Below the pieces are notes generated by a model. That model had not been told where the DNA came from and ran no database searches. It worked only from the letters and a program-made list of their open reading frames with translations. 64,000 bases of DNA, from positions 1-64,000 of the forward strand of contig JAPPLM010000032.1 of the NCBI GenBank assembly GCA_028874195.1, given 5' to 3'. The stretch's first letter is position 1; each line of letters begins with the position of its first letter. Source of the DNA: Chloroflexota bacterium (GTDB lineage: Bacteria; Chloroflexota; UBA11872; VXOZ01). Both the position numbers and the translations under genes were made by a program. This document shows, in pieces, positions 17,595-26,807 of this stretch.

Positions 17595-18851
17595 ATGGCG
17601 CAGGAGACGAAGCAGCGCGTTTCAATCCCATTTCTTGCCCGGATCAGCCTGTTTTGGCTTGGGCTCTCTACCGTTTGGGCGGGTCTGAATGTTGTCTACT
17701 TGCCAGACCGGGTGGAAACGCTGGTAGGATCGGCGCACAAGGGCACCTATCTCGGCCTCTTGGTTTCCGTTGGCCTCGTTGTCGCCATCGTGGTCCAGCC
17801 GGTAATGGGAGCGGTAAGCGACCACACAACCGCACGGTGGGGCCGCCGCAGGCCCTTCATGCTCTTGGGCTCGCTTGCGAGCGCCCTCTTTCTGCTGCTC
17901 ATGGCGGGTGTCAGCACCTATGCCCTGCTCTTCGCAGCGGTGATCCTGCTGCAAGTTTCTTCCAATTCCGCGCATGGTCCCTACCAGGGCATCATTCCCG
18001 ATCTGGTGTCACCGAATCAGCGGGGCCGAGCCTCTGGGTTCTTCGGCCTCGCCAATCAAGTTGGAGTCTTACTCGGCGCGCTCGTTGCAGGGCAATTCCT
18101 GGATCGCGGGCAACCCGGCCATTACCTCTTTGCCGCTGCCGGCGTTCTCGTGTTTGTGGCGGTGGTCTCCGCCCTCACAATCCGCGAGGAGCCGCTGGCG
18201 GAAAAGCCGGAATTCGCGGGAGTTTTCAGCGAGTTTCGCACGCGCCTTGCAGAGTTGCGCACAAGGCCCGGCTTTGCCTGGATACTCCTCTCTCGGTTGT
18301 TCTTCTTCATGGGATTGCTTGCGGCAGACCAGATCCTGCTCTACTTCATACGAGAGCGCTTAGGAATGGATGAAAACGAAGGACTCTACGTAACCATGGC
18401 GCTTGCGGTGCTCATCGTAATGGCGGCCTTAGTAACGGTGCCGGCGGGCTGGATGTCGGACAGGACTGACAGACGAAAGCTGGTGTTTGCCGCTTGCAGC
18501 ATCGGGGTGATCGCATCCGGGGTCTTGCTCTTTACGGCGAATCTCCCTATGCTCCTCGTTGCCTTTGCAATCCTGGGAACGGCGGTGGGCCTCTTCGTTG
18601 CCTCGGATTGGGCGTTGGCAATCGATCTTATTCCCGATCCGAGAGCACCCGGGCTCTACATGGGACTGACGAACCTTGCTACAGGCGGCGGTGACGCGCT
18701 TGCCAGCCTGAGTGCGGGCGTTGTGCTGGACACCTTCAACAGGATACAACCGCTGCTGGGCTATTCTGCCGTATTCATCATGATGGCGGGGTTCTTTGCG
18801 CTGAGCGCGGCAATCATCCTAAAGGTGCCGAAAGTCTACACGGGGAACTAG
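17595..18851 (+). CDS. Major facilitator superfamily transporter
   Basis: A 418-aa inner-membrane transporter with about 12 hydrophobic segments. The MFS loop 2-3 motif appears as GAVSDHTTARWGRRRP near residue 75, and an equivalent SDRTDRRK lies in the second half near residue 285. This arrangement resembles the GPH/sugar-cation branch as well as drug exporters, so the cargo is open. A strong ribosome binding site, AAGGAGGAG, precedes the ATG. It closes the plus-strand run that starts at 8233 and is the only transporter in it. Confidence 0.85.
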   Translation: MAQETKQRVSIPFLARISLFWLGLSTVWAGLNVVYLPDRVETLVGSAHKGTYLGLLVSVGLVVAIVVQPVMGAVSDHTTARWGRRRPFMLLGSLASALFLLLMAGVSTYALLFAAVILLQVSSNSAHGPYQGIIPDLVSPNQRGRASGFFGLANQVGVLLGALVAGQFLDRGQPGHYLFAAAGVLVFVAVVSALTIREEPLAEKPEFAGVFSEFRTRLAELRTRPGFAWILLSRLFFFMGLLAADQILLYFIRERLGMDENEGLYVTMALAVLIVMAALVTVPAGWMSDRTDRRKLVFAACSIGVIASGVLLFTANLPMLLVAFAILGTAVGLFVASDWALAIDLIPDPRAPGLYMGLTNLATGGGDALASLSAGVVLDTFNRIQPLLGYSAVFIMMAGFFALSAAIILKVPKVYTGN

Positions 18852-19304
18852 GCTGTGTGGACATTTTGCCGTCATTCCCGCGCAAGCTCGCCCCCGTGCG
18901 GGGGCGCAGAATCCATCTTCATGCGGCCCAAACTGCGTCGCTACACCAGGTAGTAAGAAACCAAATAAGCAAGTAGTATCATTGTCAATCGATCATACTG
19001 TCACCTTGCGGAGCAAAGCGCGAGAGAATCCCGCACAAACGCTTGAGATTCCGCGAACACTGTTCGACGCTTGCGCTCGGAATGACATTGAATGTCCACA
19101 GAACCTAGCGTGCAAGGACTTTCGCAAGATACCGCAAGCGATGAACTGGCGAGCACTGGCCTTGCCGCCGCCGAGAAGTCACGGCAAAGGAAAAGCAAGG
19201 CTGAGAGGGTTCAAACCCAATTGAAGAAAAGTCTGGCAGGAATCGCTTAGAAACGCTCTGATTGTTGGGTCCCTAACCCGGCAGCCTATTCTCGCCTTCC
19301 AGCC
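18852..19304. repeat. 453-base gap with dispersed intergenic repeats
   Basis: No credible gene is seen. A hairpin CGCCCCCG/CGGGGGCG (18889-18896 with 18899-18906) lies within a repeat whose flanks (TCATTCCCGCG, AGAATCCATCTTC) match the hairpin region at 2686-2712 in inverted orientation. At 19045-19095 another common intergenic word (GCTTGCGCTCGGAATGACATT) is present. The convergent MFS and nuoF-like genes end on either side, so the hairpin may serve as a terminator. Confidence 0.6.
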
Positions 19305-20660
19305 TTAGGCCAAAGCCCCGCCCTTTTGCGCCACAAGCATCTCTTGCAAGGTACGGCGGTCGACGTGCTCGTTGGGCTCTACGCCATCCATGGGGCAGAC
19401 GCCGGCCGGGCACACTCTCTCAAGTATGTGGGACTCATACTCTCTGCGGAAGTTGCGCACGGTGCTCACCACCGGCCACGGAGCGAACTGGCCGAGGCCG
19501 CAGAACGAGGCGTCCATCATGTCGCTAGAAGCATGTTCGATGAGATCCATAGTGTCCGGGGTGGCCACGCCGTGGCGTACACGGTCAAGCAACATGCGCA
19601 AAACGCGTGTGCCGTCGCGGCACGGGAAGCAGAAACCGCATGATTCTTCTTCAAAGAACGTCGCGTCCCGAATCGCCGCGTCAACGACACAGGTCCGGTC
19701 GTCCATCACGATGACACCCGCAGTTCCCAAAATCGTGCCCGCGGCCTGCACGGGTTTGAAGTCGAGCACAAGATCAATCATGTCCGCTGGCAAAATTGCG
19801 CTAGAGGCCCCACCGGGTTTCCAAGCCTTGAGTTCCCGGCCTTGCCAGACCCCTCCACCGTGCTCGTAAATCAGCTCACGCGCGGTGGTGCCCATGGGCA
19901 GTTCGTAGGCGCCGGGGCGCTCCACGTGACCGGAGAGGCAGTAGATATTCAAGCCTGCTCCCTCATTGACCCCTAAGTTGCTCCACCACTCACCGCCATT
20001 GCGGACGATATCAGGCAGGTTCGAGAGCGTCTCCACGTTGTTGATGAGAGTCGGTTTGCCGAACAGTCCTTCGTTGGCCGGGAAAGGCGGCCGCGCGCGA
20101 GGGTAGCCGCGCTTGCCTTCCAGAGAATTCATGATGGCGGTCTCTTCTCCGCAGATGTACGCCCCGGCCCCGCGCCGCAGGTGCATTTCCACGGAGAAGT
20201 CGGTGCCGAGTATGTTCTTGCCAATCAACCCGCGCGCGTAGGCCTGCTCGATGGCGCGCTTCACCCGTTCGTAGGCCAAGAAGTACTCACCGCGAATGTA
20301 GATGAAAATGATTGAACATCCGGTGGCGTACGCAGCTAACAAGCAGCCTTCCACGAGGAGATGGGGGTCTTCCTCGCCAATGATGCGATTGGAGAAGGTA
20401 CCGGGTTCACTTTCATCGAAATTGCAGAGCACGTATTTGGGCTGTCCACGGGCCCCCACCAAGAAGTTCCACTTCATGGCGGTGGGAAAGCCCGCACCGC
20501 CGCGACCGCCCATATTTGACGCCCGCACTTCTTCGTGCACTGCTTCGGGAGTCATTTCCGTCAGGGCCTTGCGCAGGGCCGCATAGCCGTCGTGGGCCAG
20601 ATATGACTCGATGTCTTGCGAGTTTTCGTTATGTATGCGCCGCAGACAGATTTGTTCCAT
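19305..20660 (-). CDS. nuoF: NuoF-like NADH-binding flavoprotein (51 kDa subunit family)
   Basis: A 451-aa NADH dehydrogenase 51-kDa family protein. Near residue 50, MGGRGGAGFPTAMKW binds NADH/FMN. GAGAYICGEETAIMNSLEG is the second glycine block. ESCGFCFPCRDGT plus a Cys in SFCGLGQFAP provides the [4Fe-4S] ligands. The tail carries VCPAGVCPMDG. Only NuoE sits beside it; no other complex I genes are present. It may therefore be a diaphorase module serving another oxidoreductase. It is the last gene of the glcD-glcE-glcF-FNR-nuoE-nuoF unit and starts 45 bases after nuoE. Confidence 0.88.
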   Translation of the reverse strand: MEQICLRRIHNENSQDIESYLAHDGYAALRKALTEMTPEAVHEEVRASNMGGRGGAGFPTAMKWNFLVGARGQPKYVLCNFDESEPGTFSNRIIGEEDPHLLVEGCLLAAYATGCSIIFIYIRGEYFLAYERVKRAIEQAYARGLIGKNILGTDFSVEMHLRRGAGAYICGEETAIMNSLEGKRGYPRARPPFPANEGLFGKPTLINNVETLSNLPDIVRNGGEWWSNLGVNEGAGLNIYCLSGHVERPGAYELPMGTTARELIYEHGGGVWQGRELKAWKPGGASSAILPADMIDLVLDFKPVQAAGTILGTAGVIVMDDRTCVVDAAIRDATFFEEESCGFCFPCRDGTRVLRMLLDRVRHGVATPDTMDLIEHASSDMMDASFCGLGQFAPWPVVSTVRNFRREYESHILERVCPAGVCPMDGVEPNEHVDRRTLQEMLVAQKGGALA

Positions 20661-20705
20661 GCCCTACGTTCCTCGCGATCGGCGGGTCATATGTGTGCGG
20701 TAGCC

Positions 20706-21194
20706 TTAGCTGCTACTACCTGCCACGCTGGCTTGTACCTTTTCAAGCGCTTCCTCTGCAGAGACTTGCCCGACGGCCTCTTCATTGACCAGAAGCGCCG
20801 GCGCCTGCTCGCAGAGTCCTAAGCACATCACCTCTTCGACTTCGAATGCATCGTGCTGTTCCTTAGCCGCCTCTTCCAACGTGTGGAGTATTTCCTGCGC
20901 GCCTCGCAGGTGGCATGAGAGGTTTACGCAGACACGAGCGATCACGGGCGGCTTCGGTTCAAAGAAGAACATCGTATAGAACGTCGCGACACCGTAGAGC
21001 TGCGCTTTCGTCAGTCCGAGCGCCTCTGCCACCATTCCCACCGCCTGGGGCTCCAGGTAGCCGAAGTGGCGCTGGACAGCGTGCAGCATGTCGAGAGTCG
21101 TACCCGGTTCGCGCTTACATTCCTCTATGTCGCGAGACAAGGCCGCGTACTTGGGGGCGTCAACGCTCTCTACTTCACTCGTTTGCCTGGCCAA
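20706..21194 (-). CDS. nuoE: NuoE-like [2Fe-2S] subunit (24 kDa family)
   Basis: A 162-aa protein with an N-terminal helical domain (LDMLHAVQRHFGYL) and a thioredoxin-like [2Fe-2S] domain. The cluster ligands are Cys89, Cys94, Cys124 and Cys128, in the family spacing C-x4-C...C-x3-C. GVATFYTMF is the usual signature. It pairs with NuoF for electron transfer between NADH and another carrier. It begins 43 bases after the upstream reductase gene and precedes nuoF in the same unit. Confidence 0.9.
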   Translation of the reverse strand: MARQTSEVESVDAPKYAALSRDIEECKREPGTTLDMLHAVQRHFGYLEPQAVGMVAEALGLTKAQLYGVATFYTMFFFEPKPPVIARVCVNLSCHLRGAQEILHTLEEAAKEQHDAFEVEEVMCLGLCEQAPALLVNEEAVGQVSAEEALEKVQASVAGSSS

Positions 21195-21237
21195 TGCCGT
21201 TCCTCCGCTGTGGTTACGAATTCGGCTGCTATGAACC

Positions 21238-22257
21238 CTATTTATCCCGTTTGGTGAATATGTCCATATCGCTGCTGTGACCCGGAGCCAGCCGCGCTTC
21301 GGGGTTAATATACCGTACCGCCTGATTCACTGCCATTCCCGCTTCGGAGGCCCCACAGGCAATCAGGTTTATCTTCCCTTCATAGGCGGCAATGTCGCCA
21401 GCCGCGTAGACACCGGGCCGGCTGGTTTCCATTGTCGCAGGATTGACCTTAATGCCCTTCTTGCCTTCAAGCTCGACTCCCCACTTACGGATGACCGTTG
21501 TATCCATCAAAAAGCCAATGCAGATCAGTATGACGTCTACCTCGATATCGAAGGTCTCTTTCGACTGGAGATTGATGATGGTAACGCCCGTAAGCGTTCC
21601 GTTGTTGACGTGCAATTGGTTGGCCTCGTGCCGCGGAAAGTGCACGTCAACTTCCGACATGATCAATTGGCGGACCGTCGCCTCGTGTGCTTGCCACACC
21701 GGAAGGCGGTGGATGAGCGTAACCATCTTGGCCTCTTTCTCAAGCGCAAGCGCCCAGTCCAGCGCTGAGTCCCCGCCGCCGATGACCAGCACACGCTTGT
21801 CACGGAAGAGGTCCATATTCTTGACGGTATAGAATATCTGCGAATCTTCAAATGGCTCAACGCCTTCAAGCCTCAGTTTGCGCGGCGCAAAGGCGCCATT
21901 GCCATTGGCGATAAGCACAGTCTTGCTCTTAAACTCTTCACCGCTCTGCGATCGGAGCACGTAGATGCCGTCTTGTTCGTCAAAGTCGAGTATCTTTTGC
22001 GAAAGGTGAATCGGATACTTCCACTGGTCAGCTTGCTCGTGCATTGCCGCCACTAGATCTTTGGCGAGGATCGCGGGAAATCCAGCCATGTCATAGACAT
22101 ATTTTTCTGCATAGAGCGCTTGCAGGGCGCCGCCAATTTCATCCATCGCTTCCACAAGCTGCGTGTCGAGATGCCGCACACCAGCATAGAATAGCCCAAA
22201 TAAGCCCGTGGGCCCTCCACCAATGATCGTGAGATCCTTCACGCCATTATCAGCCAT
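21238..22257 (-). CDS. Thioredoxin reductase-like ferredoxin/NAD(P) reductase
   Basis: A 339-aa two-dinucleotide-domain flavoprotein of the ferredoxin-NADP reductase type 2 (YumC-like) group. FAD binding is at IIGGGPTGLFGLFYAG (residues 11-26) and NAD(P) binding at VIGGGDSALDWA (158-169). No CxxC redox pair is present, which separates it from thioredoxin reductase. The NADPH-selecting HRR motif reads His183-Arg-Leu185, so nucleotide preference may differ from that of known members. AAGGAG sits before the ATG. Its position between glcF and nuoE suggests it moves electrons between an iron-sulfur carrier and NAD(P). Confidence 0.85.
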   Translation of the reverse strand: MADNGVKDLTIIGGGPTGLFGLFYAGVRHLDTQLVEAMDEIGGALQALYAEKYVYDMAGFPAILAKDLVAAMHEQADQWKYPIHLSQKILDFDEQDGIYVLRSQSGEEFKSKTVLIANGNGAFAPRKLRLEGVEPFEDSQIFYTVKNMDLFRDKRVLVIGGGDSALDWALALEKEAKMVTLIHRLPVWQAHEATVRQLIMSEVDVHFPRHEANQLHVNNGTLTGVTIINLQSKETFDIEVDVILICIGFLMDTTVIRKWGVELEGKKGIKVNPATMETSRPGVYAAGDIAAYEGKINLIACGASEAGMAVNQAVRYINPEARLAPGHSSDMDIFTKRDK

Positions 22258-22375
22258 CTCACCGGACTCCTTCCTTCAGTCATGTCATCCTTCACGGATA
22301 GTTGTAGCCTCACTGTCCCTCATCGTCACAACGACAAGAGCATCCCTCAATTGCGCGTGCCCCCCGCACAATGCC

Positions 22376-23743
22376 TTATTCCTTCCCGTCAGCACCGTTT
22401 CCATTCATTTCAGCCGCCTGGTAGGCTTCTTCCAGCAACTCCATCGTATGAATCGACCGGGTGGAAACGCCACCGGCAGCCAGGGCGTTATCCATTTGCA
22501 ACATGCAGCCGGGATTGCCAACAACGACCAGGTCCGCTGAGGTGTTTTCAATGTTCTTAACTTTTGGGGCTACGACGCGCTGCGCCATATCGGCCTGCAC
22601 GATGTTATAGACACCTGCGCTGCCGCAGCAGTGATCGGAATTCTTCATCTCTACAAATTCGAGCCCCGGAATTGCCTGGAGTAAGGCCCGCGGCTGCGCG
22701 CGCACGCGCTGTCCGTGGGCAAGGTGGCAGGCATCCTGATAGGTCACACGCTTTGCGACGGTCCCAAACGACGTATCCACCTCGATTTCAGCCAGGAACT
22801 CGCTGATGTCCTGCACTTTCTCTGAGAAAGCATGCGCGCGAGCCGCGTAGTTTGGATCACTCTCCAGTAAGACATCGTATTCTTTCAATGCGGTACCGCA
22901 CCCGGCGGCGTTGCTGATGATGACGTCCAGGTCGTAGGGTTCAAAAGCGTCGATGTTCTGGCGGGCAAGGTCTTTCGACGTCTCGCGGGCGCCGGCATGC
23001 GTGCTGAGCGCGCCGCAGCACCGCTGACTCTTGGGTATAACGACCTCACACCCGTTGCGCGTGAGCACATTGACCGTCGCCCGGTTCGTCTCACCGAAGA
23101 AGTACGGCATGATGCAGCCGGTTACGAAACCCACGCGGTGTTTCGTTTCACCCCGCGCGGGCACAATTTCCACCTTCGGGGGGGCATAGAACTCGTCAGA
23201 TAGCTTGGGCAGCAGCGTCTCAGCTTCTTCAAGAAGCTTACCGAAAAGCCTCAGGATGCCGCTGCGCCGCACAAGCGACTGTACACCGAAAAACTGGTAG
23301 AAACGGAGAAGGTTGGCTAGCACGTTCAGGCGGCGCGGATACGGAAAGAGTTGCTTGAACACCAGCCAGCGCAGCGAGCGCGGAATCGTACCGCCCGGCT
23401 TTACGAGAGTGGCCTCGCCGCGTGCCGCCTCGATGATCTTGCCATATTGCACTCCCGATGGGCATGCAGTCTCACATGCCCGGCAGTCAAGACAGAGAAA
23501 GATGTGCTTCAGGAAGGTCTCATTGATGGGAATGCGCTCTTCCTTGGCGGCCTTGACGAGGTAGATGCGGCCGCGCGGACTCTCCATCTCCAGGCCGGTT
23601 TCACGGTACGTGGGGCACGCGTTAAGGCATAGGCCGCAATGGACGCATTGGGCCAAGTCTTCATCGGTAAGACCCTCAAAGCGCACCCGTTCGCTATCGT
23701 TATCCGGTATTACAAGACCCGGCTGACCGACATCGGTTTTCAC
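22376..23743 (-). CDS. glcF: Glycolate oxidase iron-sulfur subunit
   Basis: A 455-aa GlcF-type protein that passes electrons from the flavin subunits to the respiratory chain or a carrier. Two [4Fe-4S] motifs are seen: Cys33, Cys36, Cys39, Cys43 and Cys84, Cys87, Cys90, Cys94. Two CCG domains follow, with QRCCGALSTHAG and SDHCCGSAGVYN as their double-Cys signatures. The start is GTG (23741-23743), 36 bases after glcE. Related proteins serve D-lactate or other 2-hydroxyacid oxidases, so glycolate is the family default rather than proven. Confidence 0.9.
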   Translation of the reverse strand: MKTDVGQPGLVIPDNDSERVRFEGLTDEDLAQCVHCGLCLNACPTYRETGLEMESPRGRIYLVKAAKEERIPINETFLKHIFLCLDCRACETACPSGVQYGKIIEAARGEATLVKPGGTIPRSLRWLVFKQLFPYPRRLNVLANLLRFYQFFGVQSLVRRSGILRLFGKLLEEAETLLPKLSDEFYAPPKVEIVPARGETKHRVGFVTGCIMPYFFGETNRATVNVLTRNGCEVVIPKSQRCCGALSTHAGARETSKDLARQNIDAFEPYDLDVIISNAAGCGTALKEYDVLLESDPNYAARAHAFSEKVQDISEFLAEIEVDTSFGTVAKRVTYQDACHLAHGQRVRAQPRALLQAIPGLEFVEMKNSDHCCGSAGVYNIVQADMAQRVVAPKVKNIENTSADLVVVGNPGCMLQMDNALAAGGVSTRSIHTMELLEEAYQAAEMNGNGADGKE

Positions 23744-23779
23744 GCTTACGCTGCTCGCTCGGGTAAGAATAGGCTGCTA

Positions 23780-25120
23780 CTAAATGTCGCCGACAAATCG
23801 ACCTGGATTAAGGATGTAGTGGGGATCGAAGGTTTGTTTCAAATTTTGCATGATGCTCATGCCTTGCGGGCTCGGACCCCAGACATCAAAGGCAGTCTTC
23901 AGAGCCGGCGAGCCCCGCTGCAGCACGAGGCTGCCCCCATGTTCCTGGCTCACGGCGCGGGCGTATTGCAAGAAGCTGAGGAGCTCAGCCGAAGCCGAAT
24001 TTTGATCATGTGTTTCTTGCTCCTGCTCGCTCGCCGGGAGAATTCCGCACTTCAAGGATCCATTGAGAGGATCAGCAATTAAACCCGCCTTGCCCTGCAG
24101 TGGTTCCGCGGCACGCACCAAATCCGCATAGACATGCCGCAATTCCGTTGGCACCGTGTTTGCCTGGAACAAGATGTCGGCAGGAGCACCTTGTGCCCCA
24201 ACGTCCACGCACTGTTGCCACAGCGCCTCACTATCTGCTTCCACGACAACTTCCGCAGCGGTCGCCCCCGCTGCAACTCCCGCCGCTTGAGCATCGCGCA
24301 CTTGTCGGCTGACGGCACCTTGCTCACCCATGAAACGGACAAACAACACGTAGGCGCCGCGCACTGCGCTAAACAAACACTGCTGCGCAAACGCATTGCC
24401 GACTACTGCCGCCGCAGGCTGATGTGTGCGCATAGCGGCGGCTGCCGCAAAGGCCGCCTCGCTGTCAGGAAACGTGAACACGAGGGTCTGGTCCGCCTTG
24501 GGCAGGGGATATACCTTGAACGTTGCCGTGGCAATCACTCCCAACGTGCCAAGAGCGCCGACGTGCAGTTTGTGAAGACCGAACCCGGCCACGTTCTTGA
24601 CGACCTCCCCGCCGCTTTTGACGAGGGTGCCGTCCCCTTGGACGAATTGCATCCCCATCACCAAGTCCTTTGCAGTTCCGAACGTATAGCGTAACGGCCC
24701 GCACGCATTTGCCGCCACTGCTCCCCCAATCGTGGCCCGGTCGGGCAGCGGCACCTCGAGTGGCAGCATCTGATCGTGTTCGCGTAGCGTCTCCTGAAGA
24801 GCAGCCACGGTCACACCCGCCTCCGCGGTTACGATGAGGTCGGCGGGCTGGTATCCGGAAATTGCGCTGAGATTGCCTGTGCAAAGCGCCACCTCCGCAG
24901 CCCGCGGGGGCGCGCCTAGGCCAAGCATCGTGCCGCCGCCGACAAGAATAGTTGCAGCCTCAGTTCGGTTCAGCTCGCCAACGACGGCAGTCAGTTCAGC
25001 AACTGATTTCGGCGCAACACCCAGCGTCGGTTGCTTGCCGTCAATAGTAGGAGTCTCTTTAGTAATCGCCTCATGTGAGGCAATTTGCGCAAGCTGGGTG
25101 TGGAGGGTCTCAGTCAGCAA
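23780..25120 (-). CDS. glcE: Glycolate oxidase FAD-binding subunit
   Basis: A 446-aa FAD_binding_4 protein, longer than the roughly 350 residues usual for GlcE. ILVGGGTMLGLGAPPR and the block RATIGGAVAANACGP bind FAD, and VKNVAGFGLHKLHVGALGTLGVI is the typical GlcE strand. The predicted start is TTG at 25120, 14 bases after the glcD stop, which suggests coupled expression. It is placed between glcD and glcF in the standard gene order. The extra length lies mainly in the C-terminal half. Confidence 0.87.
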   Translation of the reverse strand: MLTETLHTQLAQIASHEAITKETPTIDGKQPTLGVAPKSVAELTAVVGELNRTEAATILVGGGTMLGLGAPPRAAEVALCTGNLSAISGYQPADLIVTAEAGVTVAALQETLREHDQMLPLEVPLPDRATIGGAVAANACGPLRYTFGTAKDLVMGMQFVQGDGTLVKSGGEVVKNVAGFGLHKLHVGALGTLGVIATATFKVYPLPKADQTLVFTFPDSEAAFAAAAAMRTHQPAAAVVGNAFAQQCLFSAVRGAYVLFVRFMGEQGAVSRQVRDAQAAGVAAGATAAEVVVEADSEALWQQCVDVGAQGAPADILFQANTVPTELRHVYADLVRAAEPLQGKAGLIADPLNGSLKCGILPASEQEQETHDQNSASAELLSFLQYARAVSQEHGGSLVLQRGSPALKTAFDVWGPSPQGMSIMQNLKQTFDPHYILNPGRFVGDI

Positions 25121-25134
25121 GGCGTAATTGCATC

Positions 25135-26601
25135 CTACTTCCAGACCGCAGCAGCCGTTGCGTGGACCGGGGCCTTGCCAATGTGGATTTTCGCCGCATG
25201 CGGCCCTTCGCCGGTGGGGAACACCTTCGTGGGATTGAAGAGCCAGTCGGGATCGAAAGCGCGCTTGAGCTTGCGCATGGCTTCCAAATCCTCTTCGCTG
25301 TAAAGCCAGTCCATGTACTCTTGCTTCTCCGTGCCGATGCCATGTTCTCCCGAGAGCGAGCCGCCGGCGTCGATGCAGGCGCTAATGATCTCTTCTCCCG
25401 CGGTGATCACACGCCGCACCTGGTCGCTATCGCGCACATCGAAGAGCAGATTGGGATGCAGATTGCCGTCACCGGCGTGGAAGACGTTGGCGATGATTAT
25501 GTCATGACGCTCGGCAACATCCTCGACAAAGCGCATGATCTCCGGCAGTTTGGTACGGGGCACCACGCAGTCCTGGATGTAGTAGTTCGGCGCCAGCCGG
25601 CCGAGTGCGCCAATAGCACCCTTGCGTCCCTTCCAAACGATCTCCCGCTCGGCAGCCGTCTGCGCCACCCTGATTTCGCGGGCGCGCGCTTCGCGGCAGA
25701 GACTCAGAATCGCCTCCCGCTGCTCATCGAGTTCTTCCTGCATGCCGTCGATTTCAATTATGAGCACACCACCGGCGTCGTAAGGATAGCCGACGTGATG
25801 GGCTTCCTCTATGGCCCGGGTGACGACCTGATCCATGATCTCAAGCGCAGCGGGGATGATGCCGTTGCCGATAATGGAAGACACCGCCTCACAGGCGTCC
25901 GGCACACTCTCGAAGATTGCAAGATAGGTTTCAACTGCCTCCGGAATCGGCAGGAGCTTAACCAGAATCTTCGTAACCACGCCCATGGTGCCTTCAGAGC
26001 CGATAATCGCACTCATCAGGTCGTAGCCCGGTGCATCCGGGGCTTTGCCGCCAATCCACGCCACTTCGCCACCGGGAAAGACCACCTCCAGCCCAAGGAC
26101 ATGATTGATGGTGCAGCCGTAGCGCAGACAGTGAGCGCCACCGGAGTTCTCGGCGACGTTGCCGCCAAGCGTACACGCATACTGGCTCGATGGATCGGGG
26201 GCGTAGTAGAGACCCAGGTGCTTTACTTCGCTGGAAAGCTCAAGATTTACGACGCCGGGCTCAACCAGCGCAGTGCGGTTTTCCTCGTCGATTTCGAGAA
26301 TATCCCGCATCCGGCTGACAGAGAGCAAGATGCCGTTTTCTTCCGGCACCGCGCCGCCGGAGAGGCCCGTGCCGGCTCCTTTCGGCACTACTGGTACCTT
26401 CAGTTCGCCGGCTACCGCCAAGATTTCGCTGACTTCGGCTGTGGTGCGCGGGAAGACGACGGCCGCGGGCAGTTGCGCGTCGATGGAGGCGTCACGCTCA
26501 AAGACGATGAGGTCTTCAGGCAGATAGACAACATGCTCCGCGCCGACAACTGCCTGCAATCGCCCGACGAGTTCGCGTGTCTCCATAGCGCACCCCTGCA
26601 C
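25135..26601 (-). CDS. glcD: Glycolate oxidase catalytic subunit
   Basis: A 488-aa FAD-dependent 2-hydroxyacid dehydrogenase. VPKGAGTGLSGGAVPEENG (about residues 72-90) and TLGGNVAENSGGAHCLRYG form the FAD site. C-terminal NVFHAGDGNLHPNLLFD and GGSLSGEHGIGTEKQEYM carry the metal/substrate-binding His residues. It should oxidise glycolate to glyoxylate, or D-lactate to pyruvate, at the membrane with GlcE and GlcF. It is the first gene of a six-gene unit, and a promoter-like sequence lies 41-70 bases upstream. Confidence 0.92.
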   Translation of the reverse strand: MQGCAMETRELVGRLQAVVGAEHVVYLPEDLIVFERDASIDAQLPAAVVFPRTTAEVSEILAVAGELKVPVVPKGAGTGLSGGAVPEENGILLSVSRMRDILEIDEENRTALVEPGVVNLELSSEVKHLGLYYAPDPSSQYACTLGGNVAENSGGAHCLRYGCTINHVLGLEVVFPGGEVAWIGGKAPDAPGYDLMSAIIGSEGTMGVVTKILVKLLPIPEAVETYLAIFESVPDACEAVSSIIGNGIIPAALEIMDQVVTRAIEEAHHVGYPYDAGGVLIIEIDGMQEELDEQREAILSLCREARAREIRVAQTAAEREIVWKGRKGAIGALGRLAPNYYIQDCVVPRTKLPEIMRFVEDVAERHDIIIANVFHAGDGNLHPNLLFDVRDSDQVRRVITAGEEIISACIDAGGSLSGEHGIGTEKQEYMDWLYSEEDLEAMRKLKRAFDPDWLFNPTKVFPTGEGPHAAKIHIGKAPVHATAAAVWK

Positions 26602-26641
26602 TCGATGCTTGCCTTCTCACTGCCGCCCGCTTATCACTGTG

Positions 26642-26671
26642 ATGATACCATAGGCCAAATACCCCGAACAA
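26642..26671 (-). promoter_or_regulatory. Candidate glcD operon promoter, duplicated at 28.1 kb
   Basis: On the minus strand, TTGTTC (26666-26671), an 18-base spacer and TATCAT (26642-26647) form a plausible sigma-70 promoter ending about 40 bases before the glcD ATG. The spacer word TTTGGCCTATGG and both boxes recur at 28109-28138. The rest of 26602-26807 holds no gene. Confidence 0.55.
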
Positions 26672-26807
26672 AAGGCGAAATCTCCTGCGCATATATGCGA
26701 GGGCTAATGCTCTTCATTAGTTGGGAATCCCCATGGATTTACACCATGAGAATACCCATGAGGAGTACTTGGAAGAACTGTGGTCAAGGCTTCACAAAGC
26801 GATTGGT

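Noticed and set aside
18982-19224. 80-codon frame in the gap after the MFS gene
   Set aside because: It runs across a dispersed intergenic repeat (GCTTGCGCTCGGAATGACATT), and the other strand's frame also reads the typical HSERKRRTVFAE repeat artefact.
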